Shown here piece after piece: positions 43,743 to 52,492 of a DNA stretch of 64,000 nt (positions are counted from its first letter, which is position 1; each line of letters opens with the position of its first letter). Below the pieces are notes generated by a model. The model ran no database searches. It saw only the letters and a program-made list of their open reading frames with translations, and had not been told where the DNA came from. Source of the stretch: Alkalihalobacillus pseudalcaliphilus (GTDB taxonomy: Bacteria > Bacillota > Bacilli > Bacillales > Bacillaceae_D); contig NZ_JAQQWS010000008.1 in the NCBI RefSeq assembly GCF_028610675.1, positions 1 through 64,000 on the forward strand, given 5' to 3'. A program made the position numbers and the translations under genes.

Positions 43743-44930
43743 TTAAAGAGTTAACTCACCTATGTTCTCAAGATCAGAAGCATGTGATGGCTGTTGGAGC
43801 ACAATATCGCCTTCAGAATAAATGACCTTCGTTTGGAGTAAAGACTTCACGGCAACATCTTCCACCGTGATTGTATCTAATAGTACGATTTCCTTTAGGT
43901 GGGCCATAGCTTCCTTAGAAATGCTTCCTTCGACTTTGAAGTTTTCAGCGACAATTAATACCGTATCTTCCTCTAACAAACTAAAATCACTCTCAGTCCA
44001 AGTTTCTCCGGTAATCAATTTGAATGCATTGGAATAACTGAATACCTCGGTTTCTAGTAAATCAAGTTTTTCATAAACCAAGTCTTCAATTTCCTCATGG
44101 CAAATAATATAGGAGCTTGAATGAATCTTTGAAAAGCTTGATTCAAAAGCATCTCTTGAGACATCTTTTCTTAAAATAATAGGCTTTGTTGTAGAAATGG
44201 ACTTCCCTTTAAATCGTTTTAGAGAAAGATTAGATGCTTCAATTCGTTTTGAAACATATTCATAGCCAGTCGGAATAACGATCGTTTTTCCTATGACGAC
44301 ACCTTTATTAGAGAAAGCGGCTTCTTGATGCTCATAAATGAATATTTTCCCACTTAGATCGATATTGGATATCTTTTGACGGAATAGTTCTAAATCCAAA
44401 TCCTCTGAGAAATAGATAGCCCCTGTTACGACTAAATAAGATGAATCGTTTAAGGATTGTAAATAACCATTACTGAGGTTTAACTGACCAACCGTCATTT
44501 TGGGCTTTTCACCCGTATATATGGCTAGTGCTCCGGATTGTTTTGAAATAATCATCTGGACGGAGCCTTTTAAATGACTAGGAGAATATACAGATCCACT
44601 TACGATAAGTTTCAGCTTAGTTTCAGAGAGCAGTTCTGGTGTTACATCTTGATCAATAATGATGGCACCACTTGCTAAAATGGTTACTTCATTGGTTGCT
44701 TGTTTTAAATAATTGGCATCTATTTCTAATACACCACTTATTGATTTCACTTCACCCTCAATAGAGAATGATGTCCCTAAATTTCCGATTTTTAACTGTG
44801 TGAGAAGGTGTGCCGTTTCTGGTGAATAAATCACGGTACCAGCATTTCTAATTTCATCAATTTCAGCCATACTCTTTTCTGTTGCTTTCATCAAATTCAC
44901 GACGCCTACATTTCCAAATTTCTTTCCCAT
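43743..44930 (-). CDS. Unrecognised 395-aa repetitive protein of a sigma-factor operon
   Basis: No family recognised. The protein lacks a signal peptide and membrane segment. It is built of loosely repeated units of about 45-60 aa in which a beta-like stretch such as KLIVSGSVYSPS, SYLVVTGAIYFSED, VTILASGAIIIDQ or NIDLSGKIFIYEH alternates with an acidic helix. A beta-solenoid or stacked alpha/beta repeat is my inference. ATG at 44930 lies inside the end of the sigma-factor gene (25-bp overlap), so the two are translated together. An anti-sigma or scaffold role is possible but unsupported. Confidence 0.75.
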   Translation of the reverse strand: MGKKFGNVGVVNLMKATEKSMAEIDEIRNAGTVIYSPETAHLLTQLKIGNLGTSFSIEGEVKSISGVLEIDANYLKQATNEVTILASGAIIIDQDVTPELLSETKLKLIVSGSVYSPSHLKGSVQMIISKQSGALAIYTGEKPKMTVGQLNLSNGYLQSLNDSSYLVVTGAIYFSEDLDLELFRQKISNIDLSGKIFIYEHQEAAFSNKGVVIGKTIVIPTGYEYVSKRIEASNLSLKRFKGKSISTTKPIILRKDVSRDAFESSFSKIHSSSYIICHEEIEDLVYEKLDLLETEVFSYSNAFKLITGETWTESDFSLLEEDTVLIVAENFKVEGSISKEAMAHLKEIVLLDTITVEDVAVKSLLQTKVIYSEGDIVLQQPSHASDLENIGELTL

Positions 44931-45388
44931 CTTTCTTCCTCCTCTAAGTATCTTCGTAATTTTTTGATTGCTTTTGCTAACTGATAACGAATGGTCGAAT
45001 GCGGAATATTTAATTGTTCAGCCATTTCTTTACTCGTATGACCCAACCAGTATTTTCTAAAGACAATATCACTTTCATGCTTATCTAGCAGACTCATTAA
45101 ATCGACCATTTCAAGTTGAGAAACATATTCAACATGGAAAGGCACTTCTAACTCATCCTCCCACTCTGTTTCCTTTTTTCTTTTTCGCTGCTCATCAATT
45201 AATTGATTTTTCATGACTCGATAAAACCAGGCTTTTTGTTTATAAATAGGCCAATCTTTAAGCTCTGTTTGGTTTAAGCCTTTTTCTAAAGCATCCTGAA
45301 CCAAGTCCTTTGCGTGCTGTTCATGATTAGCAATTGAATTGGCAAAACGGTGTAAGTCTTCTTTTAGGCTTCTATACACAGCTTCCAT
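44906..45388 (-). CDS. ECF-type sigma-70 family RNA polymerase sigma factor
   Basis: A 160-aa sigma factor with region 2 (DLVQDALEKGLNQ, QKAWFYRVMKNQLIDEQRKR) and region 4 (HTSKEMAEQLNIPHSTIRYQ, LAKAIKKLRRYLEEE), and no regions 1 or 3. It overlaps the next gene by 25 bp. No anti-sigma factor with a membrane anchor is encoded beside it, which is unusual for ECF operons. ATG at 45388 follows AGGAGCG on the - strand. Confidence 0.9.
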   Translation of the reverse strand: MEAVYRSLKEDLHRFANSIANHEQHAKDLVQDALEKGLNQTELKDWPIYKQKAWFYRVMKNQLIDEQRKRKKETEWEDELEVPFHVEYVSQLEMVDLMSLLDKHESDIVFRKYWLGHTSKEMAEQLNIPHSTIRYQLAKAIKKLRRYLEEEERWERNLEM

Positions 45389-45675
45389 TTATCAACGCTC
45401 CTTTTTCACCCCCCATTATTTTAGCAGGTTCGTTTAGATAACGGATAACAAAGTCAAAGTGTTGGCAATCATTTAATTTTTTTTTGATTTATTTTCAAAT
45501 GAGGGAGTATTTAGTGGACCATTCAAAAAAATTCTAAGATTACTTGCTGAAAAGATGTTAATGAATACCCAGACAATGCTCAAAAGGTTTAAATAATTAA
45601 AATACATAAAGGATATTGAAGGTTAGATCGCGTAGTGTATAACATAAATAGTATGTGGAGTTAGGAGTTTATTCT
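45389..45675. other. Intergenic region between divergent sigma and AraC genes
   Basis: AT-rich, about 287 bp, with no gene seen. It should hold the promoters of both neighbours. I could not pick them with confidence. Confidence 0.4.
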
Positions 45676-46458
45676 ATGTATCAAAAGGAAGTATTAGAGG
45701 TCATCCAATATATCAAAGGGAATTTGCATGATTCCCTAGAGCTTAATAAAATAGCGAAACATATTTCATATAGTCCTTATCATTTTTCACGCTTATTTAA
45801 ACAAGAAACGGGGTTATCTCCTGTTTATTTTGTTTCTTCCTTACGTTTGCAAAAAGCGAAGGAGCTCCTTATGACGACAGATCTACCTGTTAGAGATATT
45901 GGTATGGAAATTGGGCAACAAAGCTTAGGGACTTTTACAACACGTTTTTCTTCTAGTATTGGTCTGACCCCAGCTAAATTTAGACATTATGCAAGGCAAA
46001 GGCGAGAGAATTACTTAGAACAGCTTTCTCATTTAACCACTTGGCAAGATGAAGTGGTATCTCCTCGTCAGGAATCAACTGCCATTACGGGTCATATAAG
46101 AGCTAATGAGCCTTTTCATGGTGTCATTTTTATTGGCTTATTCCAAAAACCAATTCCTGAGGGAATGCCGATTTATGGAACATTAATTCAAGGTACCGGA
46201 AGCTTCACCTTTCAAGGGGTGAATTCAGGTGTGTATTATTTGCTCGTCACGGCTTTAAGTTGGGATTCATTAGTTACAGACATTTATCTTCCTTATCATA
46301 CTCTGAGAGCACGATTAAAAAAACCACTCATTGTCGATGATTCTGTTTCTCTAAAACCCATTCAGCTTACATTAAGAGGGCCAGAACTAGATGACCCACC
46401 TATTTTAATATCATTACCGCTATTAATGAAGCGTTTTTTGGACAGAGCGACAACATAG
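45676..46458 (+). CDS. AraC-family transcriptional regulator
   Basis: A 260-aa protein with the two helix-turn-helices of AraC at its N-terminus (LNKIAKHISYSPYHFSRLFK and the DIGMEIGQQSLGTFTTRFSS segment, then GLTPAKFRHYAR). A C-terminal ligand domain of about 150 aa follows. This reversed order is found in a subgroup of Bacillus regulators. ATG at 45676 has TTAGGAG 8 nt upstream. The DHFR-like gene 67 bp downstream is a plausible target or partner. Confidence 0.88.
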   Translation: MYQKEVLEVIQYIKGNLHDSLELNKIAKHISYSPYHFSRLFKQETGLSPVYFVSSLRLQKAKELLMTTDLPVRDIGMEIGQQSLGTFTTRFSSSIGLTPAKFRHYARQRRENYLEQLSHLTTWQDEVVSPRQESTAITGHIRANEPFHGVIFIGLFQKPIPEGMPIYGTLIQGTGSFTFQGVNSGVYYLLVTALSWDSLVTDIYLPYHTLRARLKKPLIVDDSVSLKPIQLTLRGPELDDPPILISLPLLMKRFLDRATT

Positions 46459-46525
46459 CAAGAAATAAGAAAGCTCGAATATTATTTCTATGTATAGTTA
46501 GTATAGGTGTAAGGAGGTAGATGTT

Positions 46526-47092
46526 TTGGTAAATAGACCGGTTATTTATTCTCAAATGGTATCGCTTGATGGCTATGTTGAGGATCAAAATGGAAACATT
46601 GATTGGAGTCAACCAGATGAGGATGTTTTTCATTTTATCCTTGAATTAGAAAAAAGAATCGATACCCATATATATGGGAGGAAGACGTACGAAAATATGG
46701 CAGCCTACTGGCCTAATGTGTTGACGGATCATACAGCCAGTAAAGCAGACAAAGAGTGGGCAAACATGTGGGTAAATGCTCAAAAGATAGTTTTTACTCG
46801 TGCGTCCCATGTATCACTACAAGAGCATACGAGAATTGCCACATTAATGGAAGAAGAGCTTATTGATTTAAAGAAACAACGAGGACAGGCGATCTCACTT
46901 GGGGGTGCAAGTATTGCTGAGACCTTTATGGAAGAAGGTTACATTGATGAGTTCCAATTGTTCATTTTTCCGCTCTTACTAGGGTCAGGAAAGCCGATGT
47001 TTCCTATTCAAAAACACACACAGAAACTCAAATTAGTTGAAACCAAAACCTTTAACACAGGGGTCCAATTTTTACATTACGCAAAAAATTAA
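46526..47092 (+). CDS. Dihydrofolate reductase-family protein (RibD C-terminal type)
   Basis: A 188-aa protein of the YyaP/YwjB group: VIYSQMVSLDGYVEDQNG, IDTHIYGRKTYENM, AISLGGASIAETFMEEGYID and ELQLFIFPLLLGSG-type end. These are related to DHFR and the RibD reductase, and most have no proven substrate. The start is TTG at 46526 with AGGAGG 8 nt upstream. A truncated relative lies at 48200. Confidence 0.9.
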   Translation: MVNRPVIYSQMVSLDGYVEDQNGNIDWSQPDEDVFHFILELEKRIDTHIYGRKTYENMAAYWPNVLTDHTASKADKEWANMWVNAQKIVFTRASHVSLQEHTRIATLMEEELIDLKKQRGQAISLGGASIAETFMEEGYIDEFQLFIFPLLLGSGKPMFPIQKHTQKLKLVETKTFNTGVQFLHYAKN

Positions 47093-47094
47093 CA

Positions 47095-47308
47095 CATAAC
47101 TAACTTTCATACAAAACGTCCAAGATGGCTGTTATCACTAGTAAATATAAAAGTGGTGTCTCGTACTTTTATTGATGGCACTTGTGAATGTTGTAAGGAC
47201 GATGTTCTATTTAAGAGTTAGCACTTACCTAGCGGAGCATGATTTTCGGGAGTGGTAAGTAAACCTCCGCACATGAGCATCAGCATCAACTTTCATATAA
47301 AAACTAAA
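47095..47308. repeat. Partial dispersed repeats
   Basis: AACTTTCATACAAAACG at 47101 and GGAGCATGATTTTCGGGAG to ATCAACTTTCATATAAAA at 47238-47305 match the right ends of the elements at 48500 and 60820. The repeat ends 5 bp before the ribosome binding site of the next gene. Confidence 0.7.
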
Positions 47309-47320
47309 GGAGCTGGTAAA

Positions 47321-47707
47321 ATGATTCATCAATTAGGACAAGTCATGTTGTATGTAAATGACCAAAAAAAGGCCTTAGCATTCTGGACTGAAAAGCTAAA
47401 CTTCACTAAAATTTCAGAAGAAGAAAACGAAGTCATGCGTTGGATCGAGATTGCCCCACAATCAGGGAAGGGCTCACATATTATCATTCATCACAAAGAA
47501 ACAGTGGCAAAAATGTCACCAGAGCTTCATTTAGGTACACCATCACTTATGTTTTTCGCAGAAAATGTGGAAAACCTCTATGAAGAATTTAAAAAGAAAC
47601 AAATTATTGTCGGTGAGATGGTAGAAATGCCTTCAGGGAAAATATTTAACTTTGCCGATGACGAAGAGAACTATTTTGCGGTGATGGAAGTAAAGGATAG
47701 CAATTAA
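47321..47707 (+). CDS. VOC/glyoxalase-family protein
   Basis: A 128-aa protein with the two beta-alpha-beta3 modules of the vicinal oxygen chelate fold (QVMLYVNDQKKALAFWTEKL, GTPSLMFFAENVENLYEEF). A role in resistance or small-molecule turnover is common in this family, but the substrate is unknown. The true start is ATG at 47321 after AAGGAGCTGG. An upstream in-frame extension to 47252 lies in repeat DNA and should not be annotated. Confidence 0.88.
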   Translation: MIHQLGQVMLYVNDQKKALAFWTEKLNFTKISEEENEVMRWIEIAPQSGKGSHIIIHHKETVAKMSPELHLGTPSLMFFAENVENLYEEFKKKQIIVGEMVEMPSGKIFNFADDEENYFAVMEVKDSN

Positions 47708-47721
47708 AAAGAATTTTGAGG

Positions 47722-47761
47722 CCTCCTTTATTGATAGAATGAACTCTATCAATAAAGGAGG
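47722..47761 (+). promoter_or_regulatory. Perfect hairpin that hides the ribosome binding site of the next gene
   Basis: CCTCCTTTATTGATAGA (47722-47738) and TCTATCAATAAAGGAGG (47745-47761) are perfect 17-bp arms with a 6-nt loop. The right arm includes the AGGAGG of the gene at 47769. There is no T run after it, so a simple terminator is less likely than control of translation or RNA processing. Confidence 0.7.
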
Positions 47762-47768
47762 TATTTCT

Positions 47769-48179
47769 ATGAATACAAAAATAATTCCTTATTTAATGTT
47801 TAGTGGTGATGCAAAAGCAGCGATGGAATTTTATCAAAAGGTATTAGGTGCAGAAATTATAATGGAGGTTACGTATGGAGATATGCCAGACTCTCCTTCA
47901 CAGGATGAGAAAGATTTGATTGCTCACGCTCATCTTAAAATAGATAGCTCAGATATCATGATCTCAGATTCTCCTTCTAAATTTCCGGTGAAGCAAGGTG
48001 ATCAAGTCTCTATCTGTCTTTCAAGTCATGACGTTGAGCGTTCAAAGCAGTTCTTTGACGGTCTGAAAGAAGGGGCTCTTATTAAAATGCCTTTCCAAGA
48101 AACGTCTTTTAGTAAAGGGTATGGAAGTTTGGTCGACCGGTTTGGTGTTACATTTTTAATTGATACAGCACAAGAATAA
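47769..48179 (+). CDS. PhnB-like VOC-family protein
   Basis: A 136-aa protein of the PhnB/3-demethylubiquinone-9 methyltransferase-like VOC group. It has IIPYLMFSGDAKAAMEFYQK, VLGAEIIMEVTYGDMP, HAHLKIDSSDIMISD and YGSLVDRFGVTFLI. The function of these proteins is unclear despite the name. ATG at 47769 has AGGAGG 8 nt upstream, but that site lies inside a 17-bp hairpin. It follows the other VOC gene by 61 bp. Confidence 0.88.
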   Translation: MNTKIIPYLMFSGDAKAAMEFYQKVLGAEIIMEVTYGDMPDSPSQDEKDLIAHAHLKIDSSDIMISDSPSKFPVKQGDQVSICLSSHDVERSKQFFDGLKEGALIKMPFQETSFSKGYGSLVDRFGVTFLIDTAQE

Positions 48180-48199
48180 AAGGGGGAGTGAAATAGAAG

Positions 48200-48277
48200 T
48201 TGAGTAAAGTTATATTAGACATTACATTGTCATTAGATGGTTATGTGACAGAGGGTGTGCAGGTAAAACTTCCATGA
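48200..48277 (+). pseudogene. Truncated dihydrofolate reductase-family gene
   Basis: TTG at 48200 after AGGGGGAG begins SKVILDITLSLDGYVTEG, the N-terminus of the same family as 46526-47092. The frame ends after 25 codons where repeat DNA begins (about 48260). The rest of the gene is missing, so a dispersed repeat probably replaced or deleted it. Confidence 0.7.
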
Positions 48278-48568
48278 TCACTGGCTAAGCAACTTATTAC
48301 CAACAAATATGAAAGTAGGGTTTAGCTTTTAACTGGTGGCTTTTCATTCACTTTGTTTTTGTTGCTATTTATTTAATGGATGTTATGTGTACTTGAGAAT
48401 GAGCAGTACCCAGCGAACGAAAACATGCGGAGACTCCCGCTGGACGTAGTAGCAGAACGGAGATTCGCTGGCTGTGCCGATTAGCTCAGCACCACCCCGC
48501 AGGACGCGGAGCATGATTTTCGGTAGCGCCGATTTACGATCCATGTTCACACCAACTTTCATACAAAA
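48278..48568. repeat. Dispersed repeat with long imperfect palindrome
   Basis: AAGTAGGGTTTAGCTTTTAACTGG is shared, in parts, with 60610. 48400-48568 is a full copy of the element at 58387-58566 and 60709-60888 (inverted at 41095-41265). CGAAAACATGC near its start pairs with GCATGATTTTCG near its end, making a long hairpin. No gene. Confidence 0.85.
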
Positions 48569-48605
48569 CAGCTCAGAATCGACTATGACTCTGAGCTGTT
48601 TTATC
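48566..48605. terminator. Bidirectional terminator after copD
   Basis: ACAGCTCAGA pairs perfectly with TCTGAGCTGT across a 12-base loop, with AAAA before and TTTTAT after. It ends the copper operon on the - strand. Confidence 0.85.
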
Positions 48606-48608
48606 TTA

Positions 48609-49691
48609 TTAACCTAAAATAATGATACGAATAAGCATTAGACCGATATATAGGCAAATATGTGCTAGTAACAGCATAATAACGGCTATACTCAAAAGTT
48701 TTCTTTTTAGTAAATAATAACCTGTAGATAGAAAAATCACGAGACTTCCAATAATGAAAGTCACACTAGTAAATGTCCAACTACTCTGTAACACACCATC
48801 AACTGCCTGATTATGAAATAATAGAAACAACGAATTATAACCTTCGGACATGCTTATTTCAAGAGGGGGTTCACGTTCAGTCATCCAACTTGAAATCGCT
48901 AATACAAGGAATGCATACAATGACTCAACTCGAAATGAACGCTGATATTCTATTTTACTCAGCCATTGGGGGTACTTCTTTAATAAATATAGATGTCTAA
49001 AACCAAACACAATTACCGGGATAAATAAAAGATGCTTCCATAGCATCGCTTGGCCATAATCAATTGCCCAGCTGTTCATATAATTAGGAATAAGAAAGTT
49101 CATAAGAAGTATACCTGAGATGACTAGCATGCTGAAAGTAAACATCGCTAATGGCGAGAACCACCGATGAAAGTCATGTATAGATTCCTTTGGTTTTGTT
49201 AGCCAAGCCATAACAAATAAGGGTCCCAGCCAAAAAGAAAAGGCGAGCATATGAAGCAGATGAACCAAAGAACCGAGTAATCCTTCACTGGCACCACTAT
49301 GACTGGTCAGACTTATAAAAAACATGATACCTATTAATAAAAAGAGTTGACTATATTCGGTAAAGCGATGTGAACGCTTTTGGGAAGTACCTTCAATAAT
49401 CATCATCACAAAAAGACAGAATACAATGGCCAGCCAAGCATGGCCAGCCTGGAATTTTGTTAAAACTTGAAAGATGGCTTCAGAGAGTGGTAAAGAAAAT
49501 TGTGTATACAGCATATGACATAACTGATATACACTCACACCTGTCGTTAGTATTAAACCTACAATTGACCCCCATTTCAGGAACCTCTTACCTCTAATAT
49601 CCTTATCACGGTCAGGCTTTAAGCTAATCAATAAAATGCCAGTTAGTAGGATGATGAAAATATAGGTAAATAAGTTACTTACAACTAGCAT
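48609..49691 (-). CDS. copD: CopD-family copper transport membrane protein
   Basis: A 360-aa integral membrane protein with about eight helices and the CopD pattern (HAWLAIVFCLFVMMI, LVHLLHMLAFSFWLGPLFVM, WFSPLAMFTFSMLVISGILL, MLWKHLLFIPVIVFG). Members are thought to move copper across the membrane together with CopC. Its ATG overlaps the copC stop (TAATG). In B. subtilis both functions are fused in YcnJ; here they are separate. Last gene of the operon. Confidence 0.9.
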   Translation of the reverse strand: MLVVSNLFTYIFIILLTGILLISLKPDRDKDIRGKRFLKWGSIVGLILTTGVSVYQLCHMLYTQFSLPLSEAIFQVLTKFQAGHAWLAIVFCLFVMMIIEGTSQKRSHRFTEYSQLFLLIGIMFFISLTSHSGASEGLLGSLVHLLHMLAFSFWLGPLFVMAWLTKPKESIHDFHRWFSPLAMFTFSMLVISGILLMNFLIPNYMNSWAIDYGQAMLWKHLLFIPVIVFGFRHLYLLKKYPQWLSKIEYQRSFRVESLYAFLVLAISSWMTEREPPLEISMSEGYNSLFLLFHNQAVDGVLQSSWTFTSVTFIIGSLVIFLSTGYYLLKRKLLSIAVIMLLLAHICLYIGLMLIRIIILG

Positions 49692-50284
49692 TATTTCTTT
49701 TTCTTAATCATAGTAATGACGATGATTAACCCAAGGACAAGTACTGCTATAATAAAAACTGTTGTCCATGGAAATCCTTGTGTTTCTGATTCCTCGGAAT
49801 GATCATGTGAAGAAGCTTCTTCTTCTTCTACATTTCCCTCTATAACGACATCTTCCTCCGCTTCTTCTTCCTCGGTTGCTTCCTCAATGACTTCGCTTAT
49901 AGGCTCCACCTCTTCAACGGCTTCGGCAGTAACGGTGAAAAGAAATGAACCTTCCATTGGGTGGGTATCTTCACTAATAATTGACCAATCAACCGTATAC
50001 GTATTGGCTGAAAGTGGCTGCCCAGGTATCGCTTTAATACTTGAGGCTTCAACTTGAATGTCTAAATCAGAAATTTCATTACCTTGCTCATCTGTAATAA
50101 TGACTTCTGCAAAAGGTTCAATGCCACCATCGAACTCGATCACAACTTCTTTCACTAATGAATCTACAGTTTCTCCATCACTTGGTGTGGATGATTCGAG
50201 GTGGGTATGTGCAAATCCTTGTGTAACCATTAAACCCATAACGACAAGTACAATGATTGATGATTGGGTTATTCTTTTTAACAT
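49691..50284 (-). CDS. copC: CopC-domain copper-binding protein, membrane-anchored
   Basis: A protein of about 197 aa with a signal peptide (ITQSSIIVLVVMGLMVTQGFA), read in two blocks, whose mature end would be HTHLESSTP, giving the N-terminal copper-binding histidine of CopC. The second ligand pair is in SEDTHPMEGSF. A glutamate-rich linker and a C-terminal membrane helix (TTVFIIAVLVLGLIIVITMI) hold it at the outer face. ATG at 50284 has AGGAGG upstream; longer starts lack one. Confidence 0.9.
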   Translation of the reverse strand: MLKRITQSSIIVLVVMGLMVTQGFAHTHLESSTPSDGETVDSLVKEVVIEFDGGIEPFAEVIITDEQGNEISDLDIQVEASSIKAIPGQPLSANTYTVDWSIISEDTHPMEGSFLFTVTAEAVEEVEPISEVIEEATEEEEAEEDVVIEGNVEEEEASSHDHSEESETQGFPWTTVFIIAVLVLGLIIVITMIKKKK

Positions 50285-50380
50285 ATTGGACCTCCTCCTT
50301 TTCAAATACAGAGAATAATATAACAAGCAAATGTGAAACGCTCGTGAAGTATTGAAAAAAACGTTCATTAAAGCTTACGT

Positions 50381-51799
50381 TCATTCTTGCTCATTATGAA
50401 TCATCTCTGTAAAAGGAAGTTCAATTAGTACGTTTGTACCTACATGTTCTTTCGAGGTAATGGTGATGTTGCCTCCATGTAATTTAATAATTTGAGACGT
50501 AATGGATAACCCTAGGCCAGTTCCACCACCTGCTCGTGTTCGTCCTTTGTTGACACGGTAAAAACGTTCTGTAAGAGAAGAGATGTCTTTTTCAGCAATA
50601 CCGACTCCTTCATCTTGTATCCGTATATAAACCTTTTTCTCTCGAATGTAGAGTTGGATGAATATACTTTTGCCTTCACCTGTAAATCGTAAGGCATTAT
50701 CTAATAAGTTTCGAAGGACTTGCTCCATACGATCATAGTCTGCAAATATAATAACTTCTTCATCTAAGTAGAGATGAATGTTGAGCTGAGCTTGCTTCAT
50801 GGCTAATTCAAATGATTCGACTACGTCGTGAATAAGTTGTGCCATAGCGATCGGCTCTTTTTTTATTGGGTAAGATTCTCCTTCTAATTGAGCAAGGTCT
50901 AACAAATCATGAACGATTCGTTCTAACCGGGCGGATTCTTTTTGAATAATCGAAAGACCCTTTTTCGGCTCAATGACCTCTTCTTTAACAGCTTCCACAT
51001 ACCCTTTCATATAACTTAATGGTGTGCGAAGTTCGTGTGAAACATTAGCGAGGAATTCTTTCCTTTTTGTTTCGACTTCATGCAGGGAGCTTGCTAGAGA
51101 ATTAAAGGCATTCGCTAACGACCTAAGCTCATCACCACCTCCTACATGTTTAATTCTTTGAGAAAAATCGCCTTCGGCCATCTCTTGACTAAGTGCTTTC
51201 ATTTTATTAAGTGGATGAGTGATATTTTGTACGGTTTTAGCGATGATAAGCGTAATGATAAGCAAGCTTATAATACCTCCTGTTATGAGGTAGCCTTGAA
51301 TCTCAGAGAAGGGCTCATAAATTTCAGCTAGTGGTATTGATAAATAAAGAGCTCCTGTTAGCATCTCGTTTTCAAATAAGGGAAGTGCGACGGCAAGAAT
51401 GTCTTGGTCAAATAACGGGTGTGCTCGAATGATCGTTATAGTTTCTCCATTTAAGAGTAATTGTCGCTCAGAGAAATTAATTAATTCTTGTGAGCTAAAT
51501 GGTTCAAAAGGGGTACCGCTTCCAAGTAACATGGGATCATCCGTATAAAGCACTTCGAGCTCAGAAGGCCCATTCAAGAAATTAGCCATCTCTAATTGTT
51601 GAAAAAAAACATCAGAAGTGCCATGATCCTGATACGTAAATTCTAATTGAGCAGCTTGTTCATGAAGCCTTTCGATTTGTTTATCGATATATAAGGTCTG
51701 ATATAAATAATAAGTAAGTATGATAATCAAGCAGACAATTAGGACTATGACTATGCCTGTCGTTATCCAGAGTCTCAATTTAATTGACCAATTTTTCAT
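50381..51799 (-). CDS. Sensor histidine kinase
   Basis: A 472-aa membrane kinase. Two helices flank an extracellular sensor domain of about 130 aa, followed by HAMP (TVQNITHPLNKMKALSQEMA), the DHp box (SHELRTPLSYMKGY, phospho-His255) and the ATPase boxes (DNALRFT, GVGIAEKDI, GGTGLGLSI). It lies 3 bp after the response regulator gene and upstream of copC-copD, so it probably senses copper or an envelope signal related to it. Confidence 0.93.
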   Translation of the reverse strand: MKNWSIKLRLWITTGIVIVLIVCLIIILTYYLYQTLYIDKQIERLHEQAAQLEFTYQDHGTSDVFFQQLEMANFLNGPSELEVLYTDDPMLLGSGTPFEPFSSQELINFSERQLLLNGETITIIRAHPLFDQDILAVALPLFENEMLTGALYLSIPLAEIYEPFSEIQGYLITGGIISLLIITLIIAKTVQNITHPLNKMKALSQEMAEGDFSQRIKHVGGGDELRSLANAFNSLASSLHEVETKRKEFLANVSHELRTPLSYMKGYVEAVKEEVIEPKKGLSIIQKESARLERIVHDLLDLAQLEGESYPIKKEPIAMAQLIHDVVESFELAMKQAQLNIHLYLDEEVIIFADYDRMEQVLRNLLDNALRFTGEGKSIFIQLYIREKKVYIRIQDEGVGIAEKDISSLTERFYRVNKGRTRAGGGTGLGLSITSQIIKLHGGNITITSKEHVGTNVLIELPFTEMIHNEQE

Positions 51800-51802
51800 T
51801 TT

Positions 51803-52492
51803 TTACTCCTCAAATTTGTAGCCAACACCCCAGACTGTTTTAATGTAGTGATTCTGATCGGCTAATTTCAATCTTAATGTTTTAATATGAGTGTCGACTG
51901 TTCGTAGAGTTCCCATTTCTGAGTCAAATCCCCAAATTTGATCGTGCAGTTGTTCACGTGAAAAAACTTGACCTTTATGTTTAAACAGAAAGAGAAACAA
52001 ATCAAACTCCTTCCTCGTCACATTTAATGTCTCATTGTTCATTAGAATACGTCTTCCCTCTTCATCAATATGAAGGTTACCGACCGTGTAGCCAGTCGTT
52101 TTAGAATGTGAGAAAATTCCGGTCCTTCTTAAAGTGGCTTCAATTCTTGCCATTAACTCTCTTGGGCTAAATGGTTTCACTACATAATCATCTGCGCCAA
52201 ATTTTAAACCTTTAATCCTGTCATCTTCACTAGCACGAGCTGTTAGCATGATGATTGGTACATGGGAGAATGTTCTTATTGTTTTACATGCATCAAAGCC
52301 GTTCATATCCTCCAACATAATATCTAACAGGACTAAGGCAACATTTGACTTCGTATGTTGTAAATAGGCAATGCCTTTTTCTGCATTGGTTGACGTGTGT
52401 ACGTGATAGCCTTCTTTGGATAAGTAAGTCACCATTAAGTTTTGTAGCTCTATTTCATCATCTATCATTAAAATTTCGAATTGTTCATTCAT
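51803..52492 (-). CDS. OmpR/PhoB-family response regulator
   Basis: A 229-aa regulator with a receiver domain (Asp11, Asp12, phospho-Asp57 in VLLDIMLEDMNG, Lys in DDYVVKPFSP) and a winged helix (NNETLNVTRKEFDLFLFL, GFDSEMGTLRTVDTHIKTL, GVGYKFEE). It pairs with the kinase encoded next. Its start overlaps the end of the lipoprotein gene by 4 nt. Confidence 0.95.
   Translation of the reverse strand: MNEQFEILMIDDEIELQNLMVTYLSKEGYHVHTSTNAEKGIAYLQHTKSNVALVLLDIMLEDMNGFDACKTIRTFSHVPIIMLTARASEDDRIKGLKFGADDYVVKPFSPRELMARIEATLRRTGIFSHSKTTGYTVGNLHIDEEGRRILMNNETLNVTRKEFDLFLFLFKHKGQVFSREQLHDQIWGFDSEMGTLRTVDTHIKTLRLKLADQNHYIKTVWGVGYKFEE

Noticed and set aside
43577..43825. 82-aa + frame with AAGGAG upstream
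   Set aside because: It overlaps the 3' end of the 395-aa gene and the small - strand gene, with low-complexity phenylalanine runs; more likely fortuitous.
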